Positions 1 to 8,923 are shown, counted from the stretch's first letter. The stretch: 42,937 nucleotides of DNA from JALHTV01 sp049510055 (GCA_049510055.1 JBEKZI010000008.1:1-42937); one strand, 5' to 3'. Numbers and translations are program-made. Notes: a model not told the origin generated them from the letters alone.

Positions 1-1171
1 GCACGGGCTTGGCGATCCGGTGGGCGAGCAGGTCCACATAACGGTTGACCGTCTCCCCCACATTGCGAGGAAGTTCCTGCAGTTCTTCGTAGCGACTCAA
101 GAGGTAGTCCAAAGAAGCTGGCATGCGCGCAAGACTCGAGAAATCGGGATGGCGATCGATTAAGACCATGAGCTCTTCTGTGGAGAGATGGTCCAGTCGT
201 TGCGATATGAACTCCCGCATACAGGTGCTGGTGTCAAACGGCTTCCATGCTGCATCGGGGAGAGAGGGAAACTTGGGCTTTCCGGTGGGGGGCAACTCCT
301 GCAGGAGGTCTCCAAAAAATGTGTCTGCATCAAGAACCTCGATGAACCCAGAACCTCTTGCTATTGTGGCCTCAATTAGGCGCATTGCGTGCTGGCTCGG
401 ACCATGCCCCTGAAGGAGCAGCCAGTATATGCCACCTGTGAAAGCGGTTGCGCCCTCTGACAAGGACAGAAGCACGCTCATTATGGAAGAGTCATTGCCC
501 GCGTAGCCAGCCACGATCATGACGCCCTCTCGGGCGGAAGTTCCTAGCTTTGCGAGTATGCTGGTTGTGACAATGTACATTTCATGCTCAAGATTCCTGA
601 TGTTGCCATAGAGATAGTCCCCGTGGAGCTTCAAGACTCGTGTCCGTCGCGAGCCTATATCGACACATGCAGGAAACTGATCGCCTGGGAAAACGCAGGG
701 GAAGTACCCACATTCATCAAGGATAGCGTATTCTGCCAACCGATCGAAGTTTGTGGTCGCCAGGATACGGCAGTATCCTCGGTTAATTAGCTCTGCGATG
801 CACCTATGGCCACTCGATGGCTTCTTCCCTGTGATGGCTCGCTCAAAGAAGGTTAATCGTTCCTCTTGACTTGGGAAACCAGCATCAAGGGTGGAGGCAT
901 ACGGGTTGGATGGGTCGAAAAATGGTTGTTGTCTCAGCCAAGCAAGGATGTTGTCCGGTGGTGCGGCCGCATCGCCCATTAGTGTCCGGCCGACCTCAAC
1001 AATGATGCCGGTTGCACTTGGGATGCCTGACGACACAGAAAGCCCCGCCCCAAGGAAGATCGAACAACTCCCTGTTCGACGGATCGCTTCGCCTAACATT
1101 TGTATCGTCTGTCTGTAAAACGGCTTGTGCATTGGCGACAGGCTCCTAGACGGTACTATCAGTGTGGCCAT
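1..1171 (-). CDS. SIR2-like (sirtuin-fold) protein, probable NADase effector; C-terminus cut by window edge
   Basis: I translated the minus strand from an ATG at 1171; the frame stays open to base 1, giving the first 390 residues. Sirtuin-fold motifs appear in order: GAGLSVSSGIPSA at 41-53 (NAD-binding GAGxS), SSGHRCIAEL near 120, TTNFDR at 139-144, KLHGD at 181-185 (His183 matches the sirtuin catalytic base) and VAGYAGND at 220-227. There is no CxxC...CxxC zinc module, which argues against a classical deacetylase and for the SIR2-like NADase group found as N-terminal effectors of antiphage systems. Residues 230-390 look like the helical linker that often follows in multidomain SIR2 proteins; the C-terminal sensor domain, if any, lies outside the window. 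No strong ribosome binding site precedes 1171 and the frame is open further upstream, so the start is uncertain. Base composition is lower in GC than the housekeeping genes. The SIR2 fold is well supported; a defence role is inference. Confidence 0.85.
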   Translation of the reverse strand, partial: MATLIVPSRSLSPMHKPFYRQTIQMLGEAIRRTGSCSIFLGAGLSVSSGIPSATGIIVEVGRTLMGDAAAPPDNILAWLRQQPFFDPSNPYASTLDAGFPSQEERLTFFERAITGKKPSSGHRCIAELINRGYCRILATTNFDRLAEYAILDECGYFPCVFPGDQFPACVDIGSRRTRVLKLHGDYLYGNIRNLEHEMYIVTTSILAKLGTSAREGVMIVAGYAGNDSSIMSVLLSLSEGATAFTGGIYWLLLQGHGPSQHAMRLIEATIARGSGFIEVLDADTFFGDLLQELPPTGKPKFPSLPDAAWKPFDTSTCMREFISQRLDHLSTEELMVLIDRHPDFSSLARMPASLDYLLSRYEELQELPRNVGETVNRYVDLLAHRIAKPV

Positions 1172-1774
1172 ACCAACAGGCCCGACCCGAGTCAGTCTTG
1201 CAGAACGCCAGTGGCCCGGCGACCAGAGCAGTAGTGCGTAAAGTCTACTCGCCACCTAGCAGTACAACAAGGGATGGTGCCACTTCCACTTAAGGCTTTA
1301 CCCTCTAAGCACTGTCTGCCCGGACAGCTTGCGTGCGGACGACATAGATAACCAGCAACCCCGGTCCAAGTCGGGCCGGCGCGAAAGGACACACAAAAAC
1401 TCTCACAGGCCCGTACAAGTAACCCCGAAGCTCCATGCGGAAACTACCGCTCCTCCTCCCATCACCGGAGTCTACTCCGAAAACGAGGAGCAGATGTGCA
1501 TCCCGCAATCATGAAGGTAGGAAATGCCCTTATCCCTGCAGGCTGGCCAGATTGTGACTCCTAGCTTGGGCCGGACAGCGCCTCCTCTTACGGGCAAGCC
1601 TGTACACAATGTTGTACTGCGCGCCTGTTTGGGCTGACTCTCCTCGAACTCAGGAAGAGGGTACAGCCGACATCGTAGATTCTCCGGCGGTAGCCCCCGA
1701 CAGAGTAGTCCTTGAGTGGGCAGATTCGCAGCTGCTAGACTCCATCTTGGCGGCACACAGTTGGTCGAGGAATC
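1172..1774. other. intergenic stretch with no recognisable gene
   Basis: About 600 bases separate the SIR2-like gene from the dehydrogenase-like gene upstream of it. Short frames exist on both strands, but none has a ribosome binding site, recognisable domain or composition of a gene. A small inverted repeat (CTGTC-N6-GACAG) lies near 1312-1327. The length suggests the SIR2-like gene has its own promoter, but I could not pick one with confidence. Confidence 0.5.
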
Positions 1775-2995
1775 TCAGGCAATTCCGACCCGTGCCTGGA
1801 ATGTCACAGGCCGCAGTAGCACTCGCGAAAGCTTTGCCCGAACTGCCGACCTGTCCATAACCTGAGTATCCGTACACCACTTCTGGAAGTATGAGCTCGC
1901 AGTCATCGAAGCTAACCCATCACATGGCCACTCTGGTAGGGGATGCTTACCGGCCCGGTGCACGGCTGGAATCACAACCAACCCAGGTCCCCCCGAAGTA
2001 GCCAAGCAAGAAGTTTGGATGCGGTTCATCTCCGCGACCGTCGCTATGGTCTCCTCCAGGGGCTGGAATGCTGACGGATCGTCAGCAATCCACCGGTCGA
2101 AGACCACCGAAAAGGGGTCTATGGGGTTGTTCAGGAGTTCTTTCTCTTTGCCATCGGGTCTCCGCAGGATGATCCGGCCGGTTGAGTGCGAATAGACCAA
2201 TGACCCGTTTTCGAAGACGAACTCGAACACCTTGGTATCATTCTGGAGGCCTTTGCCACCGCTGATCGTTATTGCCACTCTCCCAGTCCGTGCAAAGCGG
2301 CCAAACCCGCTCGCCAGACCGACAAAAGCACCAAAAGTGAGGAGCCCCGAAGGTGCGCCTTCGTGCCGTGTCATGAATAGGCGCCCTGAACGAACATCTA
2401 CCTTGAAGCCGGGAACTATATGGCGGAGAAGGCTGAACGCATGGTAGAGATATTCGGCCCAGACCGACCCCATCGCCAGAAACGGAGCGCTGTTGACTGT
2501 ATCCACAAGTCTGGTTTCATCCAGCCGGACGTCCAGCCATAGGAGTTCACCGAATTGGGCGCGCATCCAATGCAGATAGTGGGACAGGACCTTGACTACT
2601 GGAGCCATCAACCAATGATCGTCAACCACGACATTCAGGCCGTAGCAGGTCTCTCGCACCTGTCCAATCTGTGATGGCTTGCAGAGGGGCTTCTCCACAA
2701 TGATCGTCTGCCCCCGATAGCCACCTCGGCTCACCCTCTTCAGTATGGACAGCGACTTGTCTGGAGGGACGCCAATGTACAACGACCGCGCAAGATTCAG
2801 CAGGTGGGCAAGACCTTGGCGCGATAGTGGCCAGATCCACTTGACCAGTCGCTGCACTTGAGGTAGGCATTGCGGAGCGACCACCACAAGAGGCACATCA
2901 CCATAAAGTGGGTGCGCCTTCCCGCCGGCTAGGAGTCGTCGGATCACGTCACCGCCGCCGAAGATTACCATTAGCATGGCCATTACCGGTTTCAT
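1775..2995 (-). CDS. Diverged glucose-6-phosphate dehydrogenase-like / Rossmann oxidoreductase
   Basis: The 406-residue protein starts at 2995, where GAAAGGAGTGG sits 5-7 nt upstream of ATG; a longer in-frame start at 3070 has no such site. The N-terminus VIFGGGDVIRRLL resembles the nucleotide-binding VIFGASGDLxKRKL of glucose-6-phosphate dehydrogenases. SLYIGVPP near residue 90 resembles their YLALPP, and IIVEKPLC corresponds to the conserved EKPFG. NVVVDDHWL falls where the family has RIDHYLGKE: the Asp-His pair is kept but the lysine of the GK motif is lost. At 406 residues it is shorter than the usual ~480-500. It may therefore act on a different sugar phosphate or only bind ligand; a Gfo/Idh/MocA-type assignment is the main alternative. 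It lies between the SorC-like gene and the SIR2-like gene in the same orientation, with a good promoter just upstream. Confidence 0.55.
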   Translation of the reverse strand: MKPVMAMLMVIFGGGDVIRRLLAGGKAHPLYGDVPLVVVAPQCLPQVQRLVKWIWPLSRQGLAHLLNLARSLYIGVPPDKSLSILKRVSRGGYRGQTIIVEKPLCKPSQIGQVRETCYGLNVVVDDHWLMAPVVKVLSHYLHWMRAQFGELLWLDVRLDETRLVDTVNSAPFLAMGSVWAEYLYHAFSLLRHIVPGFKVDVRSGRLFMTRHEGAPSGLLTFGAFVGLASGFGRFARTGRVAITISGGKGLQNDTKVFEFVFENGSLVYSHSTGRIILRRPDGKEKELLNNPIDPFSVVFDRWIADDPSAFQPLEETIATVAEMNRIQTSCLATSGGPGLVVIPAVHRAGKHPLPEWPCDGLASMTASSYFQKWCTDTQVMDRSAVRAKLSRVLLRPVTFQARVGIA

Positions 2996-3050
2996 TTTTC
3001 CACTCCTTTCACGACTAGGGTTCCTCGTAGGTACTCTTTCCGACATTGTT

Positions 3051-3080
3051 ATCCTATGAGAAACAGGCATCCGTTGTCAA
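3051..3080 (-). promoter_or_regulatory. putative sigma-70-type promoter for the G6PDH-like gene
   Basis: On the minus strand a perfect -35 TTGACA (3080-3075) and a -10 TAGGAT (3056-3051) are separated by 18 bases, about 50 nt upstream of the ribosome binding site and ATG at 2995. Position and orientation fit transcription of the dehydrogenase-like gene independent of the SorC-like gene. Confidence 0.55.
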
Positions 3081-3444
3081 GCCTTAACACTCAACAGCGA
3101 AAGGACTTACGGAAGTTCTGAGTCGCGCTCGATTGGACTCGCGAGGGAATGATGAACCTCTCGCATGAGCTAGACGCGAGGTTACCATGCGAACAAATGC
3201 ATCCTACTAAACGAACACTTGGGAGCCCAATGGGGAAGAGAGTGCCTCGCCGGACTGGATACCACCGCTAAGTACCTGAGTGCGCGCACGAGAACCCATT
3301 GGTTTCTGAAGAGTTATGCGCTGTCTAGGGTATGTTGCCGTTTGGGCAATCGGGAGTAGACTTTTGCCACCCCAAGAGACGTGAATAGGAGAGAATTGAG
3401 ACCGATGGCGGGTATAGGTTGTCACCAGCAACGCAGTATTCGGA
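3081..3444. other. intergenic stretch with no recognisable gene
   Basis: I see no convincing coding sequence between the SorC-like gene and the promoter of the G6PDH-like gene. A 74-codon minus-strand frame at 3207-3431 has no ribosome binding site and no family resemblance. The stretch has moderate GC and no strong repeat. Confidence 0.5.
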
Positions 3445-4548
3445 CTACAGCTTGAGCGCCGTCTCCATGTCGGTTACGAAATGGCTCACATAGCCACCGT
3501 TGACAGCTGCCAGAATCGCCTCTGTCTTGTCGACTGGATCACTTCGGCGCTTATTGCGTGCAATGAGAACCACCTTTGCCCCTGACTTGACGAGTTGTTG
3601 GAGTGTCCTGAGTCGGATGGCACTATAGATTAAGCAAGTCTCTTCCCCTCCATCAGTGGCCATCCGTGTCAGAGCCAATGGATTCCCTTCCCTATCCACA
3701 GGCCAGAACGCCACGTCACCGACCATTTCCTTCGGGCTCTTGATTCGCTCTGCATCGAGAACCCTCTTGAAGACACTGTTCGCGGGTGTTCCCACACCAG
3801 TTATGACCAGGTCGAGGCCTGACTTTGCCCCGGCCTTCAGCCTATCAGGGTCGGCAAGCTCGAGAACCTTCTTGTTCGATTGGCTAATGTCTTCTCGGTC
3901 GAGCTCAGCTTCAGATACCACCAACGTCGAACTCAGTCCGTATGGGGTTACCGTACACTTGGGAAGCCTATCACGAATCATCTCTGCCAGCCGGAGCACA
4001 GCAATGTTAGCGTTCCCTTCAAGTTCCCACCCATCCACCGGTGTAACGTTAAGTGCTGCGATGTTAATTATCTTGGACACGTTGTCTATATTCCCAATCA
4101 GTTCGTCCCAGAAACGGCTTTCCACTAGTTGTTTTACCGTTTCCCCGGTCGAGGATCCGCTTACGACTCCGATGTTTACCTCGGTCTTCCTGCTGTTTAG
4201 CAGGAGCTCCCGCAACAGGTGTAATAGGATCTCTGCTGCCACGAGAGCAAACATTGCGTTATCCGGAGAACCATCAGCGACGAACACCTGCACGTTCTGC
4301 CCGTAGACTCTGAGCCATTGGGACTGGATGGTGACTGCGAGCTTCTCCTCGGCTAACTTTCCCTTCAGAACAAGATAGCCTTTCTCAAAGGCTTCGTTGA
4401 TCCGTTCCCTAAACGCGTTGACCCCGAGCTTCGGGTGAAGAGCTTGCCCGCATTCCTCAAGAGATTTTCCGTCACGAAAGTGTTGTCGTGCCTGCTCAAA
4501 GAACTTCTCCGTTAGCCGATCCACCTCGACCTTATTATGACGAGTCAT
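3445..4548 (-). CDS. SorC/DeoR-family sugar-phosphate-binding protein (SorC-like sensor)
   Basis: The 367-residue protein has GGAGGT 7 nt before its ATG. The part from about residue 90 to the end matches the SorC-type sugar-binding domain (NagB/ISOCOT fold): GVVSGSSTGETVKQL near the expected sugar-phosphate loop, LDLVITGVGTP, VGDVAFWPVDREGNPL, and a C-terminal AKVVLIARNKRRSDPV...YVSHFVTDMETAL, which mirrors the family ending (vvlvAgg..K..ai.aal.ggyvn.LvTD..tA). The N-terminal ~80 residues contain a weak winged-helix-like stretch (SLEECGQALHPKLGVNAFRERI) that departs from the usual SorC HTH. It could be a transcription factor for the neighbours or a ligand sensor in a protein complex. It is the first gene of the accessory block, and the other two genes read in the same direction. 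The SorC-like domain is well supported; its role is inferred. Confidence 0.75.
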   Translation of the reverse strand: MTRHNKVEVDRLTEKFFEQARQHFRDGKSLEECGQALHPKLGVNAFRERINEAFEKGYLVLKGKLAEEKLAVTIQSQWLRVYGQNVQVFVADGSPDNAMFALVAAEILLHLLRELLLNSRKTEVNIGVVSGSSTGETVKQLVESRFWDELIGNIDNVSKIINIAALNVTPVDGWELEGNANIAVLRLAEMIRDRLPKCTVTPYGLSSTLVVSEAELDREDISQSNKKVLELADPDRLKAGAKSGLDLVITGVGTPANSVFKRVLDAERIKSPKEMVGDVAFWPVDREGNPLALTRMATDGGEETCLIYSAIRLRTLQQLVKSGAKVVLIARNKRRSDPVDKTEAILAAVNGGYVSHFVTDMETALKL

Positions 4549-4889
4549 TACATGACCTCCAGTTGCGGGTCTCTGTTGCCGCGAAAGGGATCACAATCAT
4601 TGGCGGCGTTCCCATCTGTCCGGAGGAATTCTACACCTTGGGTTCGTGGCGCACAAGGGGTATGAGCTGCTGCCCGACAACTCCGAACCTGTCTTCGCTA
4701 AAGCTCCGACAAGGCAGGCTGCCCGGCGGTAGGTTAACAAGGGAGGCGCCGGCTGGTCGGCCGTCTTCCTGTTGACCAAGCACCAGGCGACGATTTGGTC
4801 CCGAAGGGAAGGTCGGTGCGGGTGCGTTTGGGAGGCTGGCGTATGCACGCGAGCGACGCGGCAGGGCGAGAAGTGAATGATCACCCTGG

Positions 4890-4993
4890 CATGTCGCTCA
4901 ATTGGAGACGGCTAGTGAGGGAGGGCAGTACCGGCTTGGTTTTGGCGCTTCCAGCAGGGGTTCTGACGCCCTTGTCACCGATTCCGGCACCGG
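4890..4993 (+). repeat. dispersed repeat, copy 1 (left half)
   Basis: This segment begins CATGTCGCTCAATTGGAGAC and ends TTGTCACCGATTCCGGCACC. It closely matches 12029-12130, including GGGAGGGCAGTACCGG, a GCGCTTCC-GCAGGGGTTC stretch and TCTGACGCCCTTGTCACC. The right half of the family is missing here and appears separately at 5248-5368. There is no open frame conserved between copies, so it behaves like a non-coding interspersed repeat. Confidence 0.75.
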
Positions 4994-5048
4994 CGACGCG
5001 GATGCGACCGTATCTCTTGGGTGTTCTAAGGGCTTAGAAGGCATAGCG

Positions 5049-5096
5049 TCCAGCTTTGTAAAGCGGATGTTGTGGGTTCGATTCCCTCCGCTGGCT
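5049..5096 (+). pseudogene. tRNA-Thr(TGT)-like 3' fragment
   Basis: The bases read like the 3' half of a tRNA: an anticodon loop TTTGTAA (TGT, Thr), a 5-nt variable region, a T arm with loop TTCGATT and stem GTGGG/CCCTC (one mismatch), and an acceptor strand CGCTGGC plus discriminator T. No matching 5' acceptor (GCCAGCG) or D arm lies upstream, and the anticodon stem pairs poorly, so this is not a complete tRNA. 3' tRNA fragments of this kind are typical footprints of integrase-mediated insertion, and a truncated integrase lies at 8924-9366. Confidence 0.55.
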
Positions 5097-5247
5097 ATTT
5101 TGACAATCGTTGCCAGGGGATGACAGCAAGCGACAGGCGTTGCCTTTATTCCGCAGGTTCCAAGACTTGGGGCGTTTTCAAAACGGTCTTCCGGCCGGTC
5201 CGTTTTGCCAATGGGTGACAATAAGTGACAGCGGTGGACTACAGTCC

Positions 5248-5368
5248 GTCACCGATTCCGGCACCGGTGTCACTGATTCCGTCACCGCTGGCACCGAAAC
5301 CGGCACCGATTCATGCACCGGCAACCAGGCCGTTCGTGCCCGTGGCGACCTGCGGGCGGGTTTCGTCA
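5248..5368 (+). repeat. dispersed repeat, copy 2 (right half)
   Basis: It contains several variants of CACCGATTCCGG in near-tandem order, followed by CCGTTCGTGCCCGTGGCGAC and GCGGG-GTTTCGT. The same right half occurs at 12104-12177, where it encodes the tail of larE on the other strand, and in shortened form at 17799-17820. Confidence 0.7.
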
Positions 5369-5446
5369 AGGAAATCGAGGTCCGCGTCCTTGCCCTGCCG
5401 TGAGGGAGATTCCACAAAAGCAGCAGAATCTAAGAGCCCATCCGGT

Positions 5447-8400
5447 TCACGTCGAACGTGCCTCAGCGAGGCCTACGGTGGCCGGCAGGGCGCCGCGTAC
5501 GCCATCGATGGATGCCTGTCGATCCAGCTTGTGCCATTTTTGACGAAGACCTTTGATGGCTGCGAACGACGATCTCCAGGCCACGACATACATGAATTGG
5601 CGGTAGTAGAACCGCTGAATTAGGATGACCCACAGGTGACGCAGTTTCTTGCCGTCCAGCAGAAAGGCGAAGAGGGACCCGCACAGGTCAAGGGCCAGGA
5701 ACAGGAGGTAGCCGACCAGGATAGCGGTAAAGTCTCTTCGGAAGAAAGAGATCAATAGCACCAGATCGCCAATGGGTGCGAAGAGGGGAAAGATCAGTTG
5801 GAAGACCAGGATGTTTGGCAATGCGACCCAACCCAGGCTGCCGCGTCCGAAACTCTTCCGGTGCTTCCAAAGGCACTGGAAGGTCCCATAGCTCCAGCGG
5901 AACCTTTGGCGGAACAGGGCCGAGGTGCTCTCCGGTGCCTCCGTTTTCGAGCGGGCCAAGGGGGCGTACGCAATCCGCCCGCCATACTCTAAGACCGTAA
6001 GGGTCAAGTCCGCGTCTTCGGTCAACGTGCCGCCGGAATAGCCTCCGACGCGAGAGACGGTTTGCCGCCTCCATGCCCCCGTGGCGCCTGGGACGACTGA
6101 AATGCTGTTCAATGCCTCGAAGGCCCGACGGTCATAATTCTGGGAGGTGACGTATTCGACGTTCTGGAACAGCGTGAGCAGGTTCTGCGTGTTTCCGACA
6201 TTGACATTGCCGCACACCGCGTCGACCTTGGGGTCGGCGAAGGGGGCGATGAGATGCCGGAGGGTCTGCCGCGAGACGATTGTGTCCGCGTCGAGGGTGA
6301 CGACGTAGTCGTCCTTGGCTGTCTGGAAGCCCAGATTCAATGCCGAGTGTTTTCCGCCGTTTGGCCGGGAGATCAGGCTGATGCGATTGTCGGATTGTGC
6401 CATCTCCTGCACGATGGCGGCGGTGTCGTCCGTGCTGCCGTCGTCGACCACGAGCACGGTGAAGGTTGGATAGTCGCTATCGCAGACGGCCTCCAAGGTG
6501 CGTCGGATGACCTTGCTTTCGTTGTAGGCGGGGATCAGCACCGTGACGGGCGGCGTGTAGTCGGCCGTCCGCTGCTGGGATCGACGACGGATGACAAAGA
6601 ACCCCAGCAGGAGAATCCGAAAGATCGAGACGGCCGTGGTCACCAGGAACAGCCACTTCAAGAACGGCCACCAGAGTTTGGTCACGGTTGAAGGGATGCG
6701 TCCGCCCATCGCCAGCACTCGCTCGCGAAGGGGTGCGGATGGCATGAGCGATTTTCGTGGCAGCCCCAACAGCTCGTTGAGGGTGACGAACCGGTATCCT
6801 TCTTTCTTAAGACGGGGAATAAGAATGGTCAGCGCCTGCACGGTTTGAGATCGGTTGCCGCCGCCATCGTGCATGAGAACCACTGACGAACCGCTGATCT
6901 TGAGTGTATCGATAACCCGTTGAACAATCACATCTGCCCCTGGCTGGGCATAATCGGCAGGGTCAATGTCGGCGCCGGCGATGAGGTAACCCTTCTTGCA
7001 CACGGCATACAGGCGGGTCACTTCGTCGGGTTCCAGCGGCGAGGAAAGACCGAAGGGAGGGCGAAAGAGCAGGGTTTCTCGGCCGGTGCAGGACTCGATG
7101 ATGCGTTGCGTGGCCGTCAGCTCCAAGTTCAACCGCACGTCTGATATGGCCTGAATATCGGGATGTGAGAAGGTGTGATTCCCTAACAGATGGCCCTCTG
7201 CCGCTTCTTGCTTGACCAGATCGGGGGTTTCCGATGCCCGTTCGCCGATTAAGAAGAATGTGGCCCGAACGTTATTGCGCCGGAGAACCTCCAGAACTTG
7301 GGGCGTCCATTCGGGATTGGGGCCGTCGTCGAACGTCAGCGCCACTTTGCGATCGGTACTGTGACCCATTTCCTTCACGGTGAAATAGCGGGGAAGTTCG
7401 CCGTAGCCGGCCCAGTCGATGGTCTGCCCGTCTACCGAGACGTCCCTGTTGCCGTCCCGGCGAAGCGAGTCGACCTTCAGCAGCTCGCCTTCGCCCTCGC
7501 TCAGGATCGTCTGCTGGCTCTTGACCGTTTCGAGGTCGGACGGCTGGAAATCGGCCGGAGAGTCGCAGGCCAGGATGTCCCAAACGCCGGGCTCCTCCTG
7601 CCCCAGCCGCCACAGGCCGATTCCACCGAACGAACCCTTCTTGACCGTCAAGAACTGGTTCCAGAAGGAAATCGCGTCCAGCAGCCACACATCGTGTTGG
7701 GATCCATCCTGGGCCTTGTACGAGAAATGGGTGTTGACGGAAACGCTTTCGGTCTTAACCTTGGCGCCGACAGATGCAGCCAGCCTCATGGCGTCGATGA
7801 ATGTGAGGCTTTGGGTTTCCCTGTTGTCGCCGACTTTCCAGTCGTAGCCGTAGGCGCCCAGACCGACGATTATTTTCTCCGGCGGGATGCGATGGGCCAT
7901 GGTCTCGATGCCGTCGACAAACCATTCCTGGCTGGCGATCGGGCCGGGCTGGCCGCCGGGGAAGTGCTCGTCATACCCCATGACGATGACAGCGTCGGCA
8001 ATCTTGCCAATGGTTTCGTAGTCGAAGGCCTCGTCATTCAGGGGGAGATCGACCGTGACGTAGAGGTTATGGCGGTGGAAAGCGGCCACGAGGTCGGCCA
8101 TCCAGTCCAGATAGAGATCCCGATCCTCGCTGCTGAGCGCCTCGATGTCCAGGTTGATTCCTTGGGCATGCGACTGGAGGATCTTGTCTACCAAGGTCTG
8201 AATGAGAATCGTTCGGGCATCCTCGTCCCGCAGCAACTCTGAGAATTCATCCGCATGCCAAACGCCTTCGACATCCACGTTCGCCAAGCGCGGAAAAAGC
8301 TGGACCTTGCCGTGGGTCAGCAGTTGGGTCACCTGAGGCTTGACCGTCTCGTGAAGCTTGCCGTCGGCCGTGCTGAGCGTGTACCAGTCCGGGACGACAA

Positions 8401-8782
8401 TGTCCAACCGCTGGATGTTGTTCTTCAAAGAGGCCACGCTGGCGGGGTCATCCTGAATGAGAAAGGCGACGTGGAGGAAAGGTTTCTTGAAAAATGCCGG
8501 CTGACTCAACGGGTGCTGGACTGCGGGCTGGGTTGCCGGTTCAGAGTCCGCTGGCGCGGTTGTGGCCGGCTCCTTTGGCGCGTCCGCGGAGGCAAGCTCC
8601 GATTCGATGATTCTGTAACCGTTGCCATCCGGGCTCGAAAGACGAGGAACCCGATGCAGTTGTGGTTTAACGACGACGCTGAACACGAAACCGAGGATCA
8701 GAATCAATCCGACCAGGCATATGCCGGTGCAGATAAACAGGAATTTTTTCCACCTGATCCCGCTTGGGTCTTCAAAGACCAT
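5447..8782 (-). CDS. Trifunctional GH18-like / NodB polysaccharide deacetylase / GT2 glycosyltransferase membrane protein
   Basis: This 1111-residue protein combines three modules of exopolysaccharide metabolism. A signal-anchor helix (about 14-38) is followed by a Thr/Pro/Ala-rich linker and a GH18-type barrel (about 100-425) with GINLDIEAL near 210 as the remnant of the DxxDxDxE signature. Next is a NodB deacetylase domain (about 475-670) with TFDDGP near 482, the metal-binding HTFSHPD, RPPFG and LMHDGGG. After a transmembrane helix comes a processive family 2 glycosyltransferase (about 745-990) with DDGSTDD, LDADT, LTEDADL and QRFRW, then C-terminal membrane helices. The NodB and GH18 modules should face outside and the GT2 domain the cytoplasm, which suits synthesis, deacetylation and trimming of a beta-linked amino-sugar polymer such as a PNAG-like polymer. 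Domain calls are firm; the polymer is inferred. It stands alone, flanked by mobile-DNA scars. Confidence 0.9.
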   Translation of the reverse strand: MVFEDPSGIRWKKFLFICTGICLVGLILILGFVFSVVVKPQLHRVPRLSSPDGNGYRIIESELASADAPKEPATTAPADSEPATQPAVQHPLSQPAFFKKPFLHVAFLIQDDPASVASLKNNIQRLDIVVPDWYTLSTADGKLHETVKPQVTQLLTHGKVQLFPRLANVDVEGVWHADEFSELLRDEDARTILIQTLVDKILQSHAQGINLDIEALSSEDRDLYLDWMADLVAAFHRHNLYVTVDLPLNDEAFDYETIGKIADAVIVMGYDEHFPGGQPGPIASQEWFVDGIETMAHRIPPEKIIVGLGAYGYDWKVGDNRETQSLTFIDAMRLAASVGAKVKTESVSVNTHFSYKAQDGSQHDVWLLDAISFWNQFLTVKKGSFGGIGLWRLGQEEPGVWDILACDSPADFQPSDLETVKSQQTILSEGEGELLKVDSLRRDGNRDVSVDGQTIDWAGYGELPRYFTVKEMGHSTDRKVALTFDDGPNPEWTPQVLEVLRRNNVRATFFLIGERASETPDLVKQEAAEGHLLGNHTFSHPDIQAISDVRLNLELTATQRIIESCTGRETLLFRPPFGLSSPLEPDEVTRLYAVCKKGYLIAGADIDPADYAQPGADVIVQRVIDTLKISGSSVVLMHDGGGNRSQTVQALTILIPRLKKEGYRFVTLNELLGLPRKSLMPSAPLRERVLAMGGRIPSTVTKLWWPFLKWLFLVTTAVSIFRILLLGFFVIRRRSQQRTADYTPPVTVLIPAYNESKVIRRTLEAVCDSDYPTFTVLVVDDGSTDDTAAIVQEMAQSDNRISLISRPNGGKHSALNLGFQTAKDDYVVTLDADTIVSRQTLRHLIAPFADPKVDAVCGNVNVGNTQNLLTLFQNVEYVTSQNYDRRAFEALNSISVVPGATGAWRRQTVSRVGGYSGGTLTEDADLTLTVLEYGGRIAYAPLARSKTEAPESTSALFRQRFRWSYGTFQCLWKHRKSFGRGSLGWVALPNILVFQLIFPLFAPIGDLVLLISFFRRDFTAILVGYLLFLALDLCGSLFAFLLDGKKLRHLWVILIQRFYYRQFMYVVAWRSSFAAIKGLRQKWHKLDRQASIDGVRGALPATVGLAEARST

Positions 8783-8923
8783 GGTTACCGCTCATGCCCA
8801 GGGAGTTCCACGCCGGAGTTCCGACTTAACCGACACCGTCGCTTCGACGACCTCCTGCTTAACGTATTACTACCGTCCATCGTTTCCTTAATTCTGCCTC
8901 GTTTTGGATCCTTAGCAAGCCAA

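Larger units (their letters stand above)
4549..5446. other. 900-bp intergenic zone with repeats and a tRNA-like fragment
   Basis: I find no intact gene here. From left to right the zone holds nothing recognisable (4549-4889), a dispersed repeat (4890-4993), a tRNA-Thr-like 3' fragment (5049-5096) and a second dispersed repeat segment rich in CACCGATTCCGG-like units (5248-5368). It looks like a scar of mobile DNA between the accessory block and the polysaccharide gene. Confidence 0.55.

Noticed and set aside
3207..3431. 74-codon minus-strand frame between the SorC-like and G6PDH-like genes
   Set aside because: It has no ribosome binding site or recognisable motif, and its composition is like non-coding sequence.
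5049..5096. Complete tRNA-Thr gene
   Set aside because: Only the 3' half is present. No 5' acceptor strand or D arm can be found and the anticodon stem is mispaired.
7298..8242. 314-codon plus-strand frame opposite the GH18/NodB part of the fusion protein
   Set aside because: It is an antisense shadow with no domain resemblance; the minus-strand protein has clear catalytic motifs throughout.
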